Assembly (NCBI RefSeq): GCF_005943945.1
Contig: NZ_CP040710.1
Coordinates: 4,509,501-4,573,500, forward strand
DNA length: 64,000 nt
Direction of reading: 5' to 3'
DNA from: Aggregatimonas sangjinii
GTDB taxonomy: Bacteria > Bacteroidota > Bacteroidia > Flavobacteriales > Flavobacteriaceae
Shown: positions 25,259 to 32,785 of the stretch, piece by piece
Layout: the number at the start of each line of letters is the position of its first letter
Numbering within the stretch: the stretch's first letter is position 1
Translations under genes and position numbers: made by a program
Notes under the pieces: model-generated
What the model was told of the DNA's origin: nothing
The model's database searches: none
The model's input: the letters and a program-made list of their open reading frames with translations, nothing else

Positions 25259-28200
25259 ATGAAGTTTAAGCCGCTTTTTCAATTTTCCTTATGTATTTTC
25301 CTTTTCGTCGGATGTACGTCCAAACAGGAAACACCTGCCGAACAATTTGAGAATCTCAATAAATTTCAAGAGTACATCACCGAGGTTTCCCATGGCATAA
25401 TTTCTGCACAGAGCGACGTGCGCGTGGTCTTGAATACCCCGGTGGCATCATGGAGCAATGGTGACGAGCTTGATTCCGACCTGCTTCAAGTTTCTCCTAG
25501 AACAAAAGGTAAGGTGGTGGCTTTGGACAACAGAACTGTGGCTTTTGTTCCTGAAAGTGGTTTTGAACAAGACACCGAATATAAATTTACCTTAGCCGTT
25601 TCTGACTTGATAGACGAGCTTCCCGAAGAATTGTCGACAATGACCTTTGGGGTAAAAACGTTAAAACAGCAATTCAATATTTACACGAATGCGCTACAAT
25701 CCTATTCCAAAAGCAGACAATACATTACCGGTCAGCTGCGAACCTCCGACGTACTTCCGCTCAATACGGCAAAACAACTAGTATCGGCCACTTACAAGGG
25801 AAAATCGATCAAGGTCAAATTCGATGAAGCCGTTGCAAAAGGCACTCAATTCCAGTTTAGAATCGATAGCATTCAGCGTTATGAAGAAGATTCGGAGTTG
25901 ACCGTTTCTTGGGACGGTGGTAAATTTGGTATTGATAGTTCCGGTGAAAATACCATTGAAATCGCTGGAAAAAATAACTTTATGGTACTGGATGTCTCCA
26001 TCCAGACAGCGAAAAATCAAGTAGTACTGGTCAACTTTTCCGATCCCCTGAAAAAAGAACAGAATTTTAAGGGTCTGGTAGTGCTTGAGGGTGCTTCCAA
26101 CCCAAAATATAGCGTTGACGGCAATACACTCAAAGTCTATCCTTCCGAAGAATTGAAAGGTACGGCCAATCTTGAGGTGCTTCAGGGCATTCAAAGTGAG
26201 GATGGCCATAAACTGAAAAATACGTTTCAGCAACGAATTGCTTTCGAGCAGTTGAAACCACAGGTTCGTTTACTCTCCAACGGAACGATCTTACCTTCAT
26301 CCAGCAATCTGAAAATCAATTTCGAGGCAGTTAACCTGAAGGCGGTAGATGTTACCGTATTTAAAATCTATCAGAATAACATCCTCCAATTTTTACAAAG
26401 CAATAACATGAACGGCTCATCGAATTTGCGAAGCGTGGCGAGACCGATAGCCAAGAAAAAAATTCTGTTGGAGACCAACCTCGCCAATGCCAATGGCAAA
26501 TGGTCGGCTCATGCACTTGACCTGAGCGCACTTATTTCTCCCGAACCGGGAGCGATGTATCGTGTAGAGTTCAACTATCGTCCGGCCTACAGTTCATATA
26601 AATGCGATAGCTCGAATTTTGATGGTGATACCGAGGGCGAGGAAAATTTCGATGAAGAAGAGGAAAGCAGCTCTTGGGATGGCGTAGAAGACTACTATGA
26701 CGAATACGGATATTATGGATATAACTGGGAGGAACGCGAAAACCCTTGCGACAAGTCGTATTATTTTGATAAGAAAATAGGGATGAACGTATTGGCGACC
26801 GATATAGGTGCAACCATAAAGAGAGGCGTCAATAAGAGCTATTTTGTCGCGGTCAACGACATTTTGAGCACATTGCCCATTGCAGGCGCAAAAGTAACTT
26901 TCTACAATTTTCAGCAGCAGCCGGTCGGAACCGTTTCTACCGATACTGACGGCACGGTCATCTTCGACTCTGAAAAGCTGGCCTATTTTGTAATGGTCGA
27001 ACATAGAGGGCAGAAAAACTATATTAAATTGAACGATGGCAATGCCTTGTCGGTCAGTAAATTCAATGTTTCGGGAACTCGCTTACAGAAAGGTATCAAG
27101 GGGTTCGTTTTTGGGGAACGTGGTGTCTGGCGACCAGGCGATAAGATTTTCTTATCCTTTATGCTTAATGACAATGCGAACAAGCTTCCACCGAACCATC
27201 CGGTAAAATTAGAGCTGTTAGACCCTTACAATAAGGTGGTACATCGTGAGATCAATAAAAGCGGACTCAACAATTTTTTCACTTTCGATATTCAAACCGA
27301 TGAAAATGCACCTACTGGTAACTGGTTGGCGAAGGTTTCGGTCGGTGGTGCGTCTTTCACCAAGACTCTTAAAATCGAGACGATAAAACCGAATCGTCTA
27401 AAAATTAAGACCGATTTTGATGCTGAGGTCTTGAGCGGTGCCAAACCGATTCGGGGCGATATGGAGGTAAAATGGCTGCACGGTGCTATTGCCAAAAACC
27501 TAAAAGCGGACGTTACCGCAAAATTCAATACGATGACGACCACGTTCAAAACCTTTCCGGGTTATATTTTCGATGACCCGACACGCGGTTTTTCCGTAGA
27601 AGACCAAGTCGTTTTTGACGGTAGAATAGATGCTGAGGGCAAGGCGAGCTTTAGCATGAATCCACAACTCTCGATGAAAGCACCGGGTATGCTCAAGGCC
27701 GCTTTTATGACGAAAGTCTATGAAAATGGCGGCGATTTCAGCACCGATGTCTTTACAAAACCATATTCGCCCTACGACACCTATATTGGCCTGAACGTGC
27801 CCAAGGGCGATAAGACCAGGGGCATGCTGTTGACCGATGTAAAACATAAATTCGAAGTAGTTTCCGTTGACGAAAATGGAAAGGCCAAGGCGACGAAGAA
27901 TCTTAAAGTAAGTGTCTTTAAAGTTAATTGGAGATGGTGGTGGGATACTTCTGCCGATAATCTATCCTCTTACAGCAGCAGCGAATACCGCAATTTGATT
28001 TTCGAGAAAACCATCAGTACGGACCAAAGTGGAAAAGGTAGTTTTGATTTTGAATTGAAGTACCCCGATTGGGGACGCTATATCGTACGTGTGGAAGACC
28101 CGAATGGCGGTCATGCCACTGGGAAAGCGGTTTATATCGATTGGCCGGGCTGGGCCGGAAAATCCAGAAAAGGAGACCCTTCGGCGGCAACGATGTTAGT

Positions 28201-30778
28201 GTTTTCAACGGATAAGGAAACCTATAATGTGGGAGAGACCGCGACGGTAACTTTTCCGAGTTCGTTCGGCGGAAGAGCACTGGTCACCGTTGAAAATGGT
28301 AGTGAGGTATTGGAATCCCTTTGGGTGGAAACCGTTGAGGGTGAAACGAAATTCGAACTGCCAATAAGCGAACTCTACACTCCCAATGTATTTATCAACA
28401 TCGCCTCGTTGCAACCACATGCGGTCACCAAAAACGATTCGCCCATACGGATGTACGGGGTAACCGGAATTTCGGTAGAGAACAAGAAAACGAAATTAGC
28501 ACCACAAATCAATATGCCCGAAGTACTGCGACCGGAGGAAACGATAACCGTAAAGGTGAGCGAGAAAAACAAAAAGGCGATGACGTACAGCCTGGCCATA
28601 GTCGATGAAGGCTTGTTGGATCTTACCCGGTTCAAAACACCAAATCCCTGGGATACCTTCTATGCAAAAGAAGCTCTGGGCGTAAAAACCTGGGATGTAT
28701 ACGACGATGTTATCGGTGCCTTTGGTGGAAGGATCGATCAGGTGTTCGCTATTGGAGGTGATGGTGAATTGGCCGGGGCAAAGAATAAAAAAGCGAATCG
28801 CTTCGAGCCAATGGTCGTGCATCTAGGGCCTTTTAGTTTAAAGGATGGCGAAACGAAATCGCACAACATTAAAATACCGAAATACGTTGGGTCGGTTCGT
28901 ACGATGGTCATTGCCGGCGATTCGGATAGAGCGGCCTACGGACAGGCGCAAAAAACGACACCTGTACGCAAACCGTTGATGCTGCTGGCCTCGTTGCCTC
29001 GTAAAATTACGCCGGGCGAAAAAGTAACACTTCCGGTTACCGTTTTCGCCATGGAAAAAAAGGTAAAAAACGTGACCTTAAAAATCAAAAAGGACAAGGC
29101 GTTTACTATTGAAGGGGAGCAGACCCAACAATTGACATTCGCCCATCCCGATGAAAAAATGGCCTACTTTCAATTGAACGTTTCCGACTTTTCGGGAATT
29201 GGAAAAGTAATTGTTGAAGCTTCCGGTGGTGGGGAAACGGCCTCTTTTGAAATCCCTATGGATGTGGTCAATCCGAATCCGGTGACCACCGAGGTAACGG
29301 AGCTTATCTTGGATGCGAACGCAAGCAAATCCATAACGCTTGAAACCTTCGGTATAGCAGGCAGTAACAGCGCCGAAATCGAATTTTCAACCTTGCCCCC
29401 GATGAACTTTACGGGAAGAATGAAGTACTTGATTCGGTACCCTCATGGCTGTGTAGAGCAGACAACTTCGGGAGCTTTTCCGCAACTGTTTCTCACCGAT
29501 ATTTTTGATGTACCTTCCGAAAAGAAGAAACGTATTCAGCAAAATATCGATCGTGGTATCAAACGTCTAGGCGGATTTCAAAACCCCAATGGCGGATTCT
29601 CGTATTGGCCCGGGCAAAATTATGTAAACGATTGGGGTACGACCTATGCCGGACATTTCTTGTTGGAAGCCGAAAAGAGAGGTTATGTATTGCCTATTGG
29701 GTTTAAGTCGAGTTGGGTAAAATACCAACAAGGGGTCGCCAAACAATGGCGTGCGGGTTCAAATTCCGATTTGGCCCAGGCATACCGACTTTATACATTG
29801 GCCCTTTCGGGTAATGCCGATATTGCCAGTATGAACCGGATGCGGGAAACCAGCGGTCTGTCGAACGAGGCTAAATTCCGATTGGCCGCGGCCTATGGAG
29901 TAATTGGCCAAGCCAATGTAGCTAAGAACCTATTGAGTACCGCAAGACTTGACGTTGAAGACCAAAAATACGATTACTATACGTATGGCTCGTCCGATAG
30001 AAATCGCGCCATGGGCTTGGAGACCTATGTGTTATTGAAGGATAAAGCAAAGGCCCGGGAATTGGCGAAAACGATTGCCAAAAACCTTTCCGACAAACGC
30101 TATATGAGCACACAAAGTACTGCATATAGCCTATTGGCCATGGCAAAATTCGCCGATATGGTCGGTGGAAAAGGGATTAAGGCTAGCATGGCCCTAAGCG
30201 GAAAATCCGTAAACGTGGCGACGGAAAAAACCTTGTTGAACCGTCCTCTTGTCATTAAAAAGGGAAGCAATACCGTAGCGCTCAAAAATCAAGAAGGCAA
30301 CACGCTCTATGTGAGTATCGTGAACAGTGGCATCTTGCCCGTGGGTCAGGAGAAAACAATGCAGCAAAACCTCTCGACCCAAATCGTTTTCAAGGCAAGA
30401 AACGGTTCGGTAATCGACCCGACAAGCATTACCCAAGGCACCGATTTTGTAGCGGAGGTTACGTTAACAAATACGAGTTCGAACGAATTGAAAGATATGG
30501 CACTTACCGAAATTTTTCCCAGCGGTTGGGAAATCGTGAATACGCGTTTTACCGATTTCGGGGAATTTGCACAAAACCAAGTCACCTATACCGATCTGCG
30601 CGACGATCGAGCGAACTTCTATTTTGATATGAATCGCAATGAAACAAAAACATTCCGAATTCTCCTGAATGCCTCCTATCTAGGAACATATTACCTGCCA
30701 GGAGTGCAGGCGGAAGCAATGTATGATAACGATTATAGGGTACGCACGAAAGGGAAATGGGTTAAAGTGGTACAGTGA
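25259..30778 (+). CDS. Bacterial alpha-2-macroglobulin lipoprotein
   Basis: An 1839-residue envelope lipoprotein that traps proteases and guards the periplasm. The start at 25259 gives a clean lipoprotein signal (MKFKPLFQFSLCIFLFVGC, lipobox Cys19); the in-frame ATG at 25214 would bury it. MG/MG2-type beta domains fill the first 1100 residues, with the YRPGDKI-like motif VWRPGDKIFLSFML. The thioester motif GCVEQTTSG is intact, with its Cys at about residue 1398, followed by the alpha-helical thioester domain. A striking Asp/Glu/Tyr-rich insert lies between Cys449 and Cys497. The usual partner PBP1C (pbpC) is present 2 kb downstream on the same strand, separated by four small genes. No terminator was evident after the stop. 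Confidence 0.95.
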   Translation: MKFKPLFQFSLCIFLFVGCTSKQETPAEQFENLNKFQEYITEVSHGIISAQSDVRVVLNTPVASWSNGDELDSDLLQVSPRTKGKVVALDNRTVAFVPESGFEQDTEYKFTLAVSDLIDELPEELSTMTFGVKTLKQQFNIYTNALQSYSKSRQYITGQLRTSDVLPLNTAKQLVSATYKGKSIKVKFDEAVAKGTQFQFRIDSIQRYEEDSELTVSWDGGKFGIDSSGENTIEIAGKNNFMVLDVSIQTAKNQVVLVNFSDPLKKEQNFKGLVVLEGASNPKYSVDGNTLKVYPSEELKGTANLEVLQGIQSEDGHKLKNTFQQRIAFEQLKPQVRLLSNGTILPSSSNLKINFEAVNLKAVDVTVFKIYQNNILQFLQSNNMNGSSNLRSVARPIAKKKILLETNLANANGKWSAHALDLSALISPEPGAMYRVEFNYRPAYSSYKCDSSNFDGDTEGEENFDEEEESSSWDGVEDYYDEYGYYGYNWEERENPCDKSYYFDKKIGMNVLATDIGATIKRGVNKSYFVAVNDILSTLPIAGAKVTFYNFQQQPVGTVSTDTDGTVIFDSEKLAYFVMVEHRGQKNYIKLNDGNALSVSKFNVSGTRLQKGIKGFVFGERGVWRPGDKIFLSFMLNDNANKLPPNHPVKLELLDPYNKVVHREINKSGLNNFFTFDIQTDENAPTGNWLAKVSVGGASFTKTLKIETIKPNRLKIKTDFDAEVLSGAKPIRGDMEVKWLHGAIAKNLKADVTAKFNTMTTTFKTFPGYIFDDPTRGFSVEDQVVFDGRIDAEGKASFSMNPQLSMKAPGMLKAAFMTKVYENGGDFSTDVFTKPYSPYDTYIGLNVPKGDKTRGMLLTDVKHKFEVVSVDENGKAKATKNLKVSVFKVNWRWWWDTSADNLSSYSSSEYRNLIFEKTISTDQSGKGSFDFELKYPDWGRYIVRVEDPNGGHATGKAVYIDWPGWAGKSRKGDPSAATMLVFSTDKETYNVGETATVTFPSSFGGRALVTVENGSEVLESLWVETVEGETKFELPISELYTPNVFINIASLQPHAVTKNDSPIRMYGVTGISVENKKTKLAPQINMPEVLRPEETITVKVSEKNKKAMTYSLAIVDEGLLDLTRFKTPNPWDTFYAKEALGVKTWDVYDDVIGAFGGRIDQVFAIGGDGELAGAKNKKANRFEPMVVHLGPFSLKDGETKSHNIKIPKYVGSVRTMVIAGDSDRAAYGQAQKTTPVRKPLMLLASLPRKITPGEKVTLPVTVFAMEKKVKNVTLKIKKDKAFTIEGEQTQQLTFAHPDEKMAYFQLNVSDFSGIGKVIVEASGGGETASFEIPMDVVNPNPVTTEVTELILDANASKSITLETFGIAGSNSAEIEFSTLPPMNFTGRMKYLIRYPHGCVEQTTSGAFPQLFLTDIFDVPSEKKKRIQQNIDRGIKRLGGFQNPNGGFSYWPGQNYVNDWGTTYAGHFLLEAEKRGYVLPIGFKSSWVKYQQGVAKQWRAGSNSDLAQAYRLYTLALSGNADIASMNRMRETSGLSNEAKFRLAAAYGVIGQANVAKNLLSTARLDVEDQKYDYYTYGSSDRNRAMGLETYVLLKDKAKARELAKTIAKNLSDKRYMSTQSTAYSLLAMAKFADMVGGKGIKASMALSGKSVNVATEKTLLNRPLVIKKGSNTVALKNQEGNTLYVSIVNSGILPVGQEKTMQQNLSTQIVFKARNGSVIDPTSITQGTDFVAEVTLTNTSSNELKDMALTEIFPSGWEIVNTRFTDFGEFAQNQVTYTDLRDDRANFYFDMNRNETKTFRILLNASYLGTYYLPGVQAEAMYDNDYRVRTKGKWVKVVQ

Positions 30779-30837
30779 TCAAATTGAGGTTCAGGCCTCA
30801 AAAGACGATAGATAGCGACCTATCATTTCGAGAATCG

Positions 30838-31266
30838 CTAAGAGGCCATACGCCCGTCAGAAATACCCCGGGCCCACTCAATGGCACTTTGCAAGGTTTT
30901 GAAACTTCTGAACTTAGTTTTCATGAATAACTTTTCAAGCAGGGCACTAGGGTAACGGCTATTGGAATAACTGACTACAGCGTATCCCTTTAAGGTATAG
31001 CTCTGTTTAAAGAAATATATCCAATCGGCAGGTTTAACGGAATAGGTGTTGACCCGATTAGTGATAAAAACAACATTCCGGCCATCGCTGTCGTAAAGAT
31101 GTGTTAGGTCTTCCGTAACCTTTTTTCCATGGTTTTTCCATGTGAAAATGACGTCTTCGTGAACCTCGGCAATAACAAAACCATCGAAAAGATAATAATC
31201 CCCGAACGGATAATTGATTTCATGAATGGCATCCTGATAGAATATAGAGTCCTTTACTTTTCCCAA
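30838..31266 (-). CDS. Conserved hypothetical protein, STAS/SpoIIAA-like size
   Basis: A 142-residue soluble protein without signal or membrane segments. It alternates beta strands and helices (YYLFDGFVIAEVHEDVIFTW, NVVFITNRVNTYSVKPADW, GYAVVSYSNSR, then a C-terminal helix FKTLQSAIEWARGI), which resembles the STAS/SpoIIAA-like fold common in Bacteroidota hypothetical proteins. No catalytic motif is seen. It runs opposite to the flanking alpha-2-macroglobulin and is 163 bp from the cvpA-like gene on the same strand. Function unknown; the fold is inferred. Confidence 0.75.
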   Translation of the reverse strand: MGKVKDSIFYQDAIHEINYPFGDYYLFDGFVIAEVHEDVIFTWKNHGKKVTEDLTHLYDSDGRNVVFITNRVNTYSVKPADWIYFFKQSYTLKGYAVVSYSNSRYPSALLEKLFMKTKFRSFKTLQSAIEWARGISDGRMAS

Positions 31267-31429
31267 ATTTCAGCGAATTACTATGTTGTTTAGCAAAAAT
31301 ATTATGAGTAAGTGACGGAAGCGAATATTTGTCGATTAACGACCGGTAAAATAGTTTTCCGTTGGTTTCGATTTGCGAATCGAGCGGTAGTAGCACATTT
31401 TGAAAAGGGAGGAATCGCTGCTATAGAAA

Positions 31430-31936
31430 CTAGTTGACTTCATTTATGTCTTCATCGGCTTTCAGAACCTTGGAAAATACAAAAGCCCCGATTTCCTTTA
31501 CAGGCTCGAATAATTTCGATTCTGCTCGGGCTTCTTCACTGATAAGTCCCACGGGAGCGTCTAAGCGATCAAAGAAAATCAACAAGGCGCCCAGGATGAC
31601 ACCGACTTTTAGGGCGCCGAAAATACCGCCGGCAATTTTATTGAGCAATCCCAACATGGCAAAGTTGGCGATTTTGGTCAGGATTTTTCCGGCCAAGGAA
31701 ACGACCAGCACGATAAGGATAAAAGTGATGACGAATGCCGCTATGTTGATGTAACTCTCGTCCCATTGCATGTTTTGAGAGAGATAGTTCCCGGCATAAT
31801 AGGAAAAATGAATGGCGCCGTAAATACCGGCAATCAATGCAACGATTGATGCAAGCTCAACGAAAAGTCCGTTTTTAAGGCCTTTCCAAAGTCCGAAGAG
31901 GAGGAGTAACCCTAAAATAATATCCAAAAAAGCCAT
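31430..31936 (-). CDS. CvpA family inner-membrane protein
   Basis: A 168-residue protein with four membrane helices (DIILGLLLLFGLWKGLKNGL, ASIVALIAGIYGAI, FVITFILIVLVVSLAGKILT, GGIFGALKVGVILGALLIFF) and the family pattern KGLKNGLFVELASIVALIAG. CvpA proteins are linked to colicin V production and envelope integrity. The ATG at 31936 (MAFLDIILG) is preferred to the upstream GTG at 31951, since the extra residues overlap a TATATTTG promoter-like box at 31940-31947 on the minus strand. If that box is used, the mRNA would be nearly leaderless. The divergent neighbour starts at 32036. Confidence 0.92.
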   Translation of the reverse strand: MAFLDIILGLLLLFGLWKGLKNGLFVELASIVALIAGIYGAIHFSYYAGNYLSQNMQWDESYINIAAFVITFILIVLVVSLAGKILTKIANFAMLGLLNKIAGGIFGALKVGVILGALLIFFDRLDAPVGLISEEARAESKLFEPVKEIGAFVFSKVLKADEDINEVN

Positions 31937-32035
31937 AAACAAATATAGCACATTGGTTTGTACCTTTAGGGCTCAAAACCATTCCAGGTTGGACAAGGCA
32001 CGAACCCAATATAATTTTTACAAGCAGATAAACCT

Positions 32036-32392
32036 ATGTCAAGAGATGAACAGCTGAAAGAACGATGGGGCACACTGGTAGCCAAGCTTTCCGACCAATT
32101 CGCTGAAGGGGATATGTTGGAATTGGATGCCATTATCTATTTGGTTGGTGTTCAAGAGTTGGGTCAATACCATAAAAAATACAAGAAAGACGACAAGTTG
32201 GATTTGATGCACATTGCCATTTGCCGTTTGCTGGAGCCCTATGGGTACTACGAATTCGATTTTTTTGACGAGCAAGGCTGGCCACATTACATTGTAAAGG
32301 AAGAATTACCGCCGTTAAAGGCCGGGGAACAATCGGTTTTGATGAAAGAGGCGATCGTCGACTATTTTTTGGAAAAAGAGTATATCATGTGA
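32036..32392 (+). CDS. Conserved hypothetical protein (Bacteroidota)
   Basis: A 118-residue soluble, acidic protein: MSRDEQLKERWGTLVAKLSD opens the sequence, followed by DMLELDAIIYLVGVQELGQY, LDLMHIAICRLLEPYGYYEF and a final helix. It is helix-rich, with no signal peptide, membrane segment or metal motif. Small proteins of this kind are widespread in Flavobacteriia, but no function is known to me. It lies 52 bp upstream of the monooxygenase-fold gene, separated by a repeat-like stretch, and could share its transcript. Confidence 0.8.
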   Translation: MSRDEQLKERWGTLVAKLSDQFAEGDMLELDAIIYLVGVQELGQYHKKYKKDDKLDLMHIAICRLLEPYGYYEFDFFDEQGWPHYIVKEELPPLKAGEQSVLMKEAIVDYFLEKEYIM

Positions 32393-32443
32393 GGTCATTC
32401 TAAGCATAGCGCGGGAAGGATTCGCAATGATAATTTTAGAAGA
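32393..32443. repeat. Degenerate GTCATTC...CGCAATGA interspersed repeat
   Basis: The spacer after the stop at 32392 contains GTCATTCTAAGCATAGCG and ends GATTCGCAATGA. It matches in outline the short palindromic GTCATTGCGAGG / CCTCGCAATGAC elements that occur in many bacterial genomes. A better copy lies at 36870-36911 in this window. Confidence 0.45.
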
Positions 32444-32776
32444 ATGAATAACAAAACCCCATACTACGCGGTTATCTTCACTTCTACTAGAACCGAGGGC
32501 GACGACGGCTACGCTAAAATGGCCGAACATATGGAGGAATTGGCACAACAGCAGCCCGGTTACTTAGGAATAGAAAGTGCCCGAGATGAGGTAGGCATTA
32601 CGGTGAGCTATTGGGAGAGCTTACAGGCCATTGCGGATTGGAAGTCGAATACGGATCATCTTTTCGCGCAGCAAAAAGGAATAAAAGACTGGTATTCGTG
32701 GTACAAGGTCAGAATCTGTTTAGTAGAGCGGGAGTATGAGGCCTCTCCAAACCCTTCCTCAAGAGGGGACTTTTAA
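32444..32776 (+). CDS. Antibiotic biosynthesis monooxygenase (ABM) fold protein
   Basis: A 110-residue protein with the dimeric alpha/beta-barrel ABM fold: YYAVIFTSTRTEGDDGYAKM, QQPGYLGIESARDEVGITVS and SYWESLQAIADWKSNTDHLF. Such proteins range from quinol monooxygenases to heme-degrading enzymes, and the substrate is unknown. The last 12 residues (ASPNPSSRGDF) are encoded by a repeat-like sequence (32738-32775) and are not part of the fold, so the original C-terminus may have been replaced. The PBP1C gene follows 9 bp after the stop. Confidence 0.88.
   Translation: MNNKTPYYAVIFTSTRTEGDDGYAKMAEHMEELAQQQPGYLGIESARDEVGITVSYWESLQAIADWKSNTDHLFAQQKGIKDWYSWYKVRICLVEREYEASPNPSSRGDF
32738..32776. 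repeat. Repeat-like CTCTCC...GAGGGGAC element overlapping the ABM gene 3' end
   Basis: GAGGCCTCTCCAAACCC and CTTCCTCAAGAGGGGAC resemble the palindromic CTCTCC/GGAGAGG flavobacterial element noted at 1455-1473. Here it provides the last codons and stop region of the ABM gene. The assignment is by pattern only. Confidence 0.4.
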
Positions 32777-32785
32777 AATCGAATT

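Noticed and set aside
30780-30805. TTGAGG/CCTCAA hairpin after alpha-2-macroglobulin
   Set aside because: Short 6-bp stem without a T tract; not supported as a terminator.
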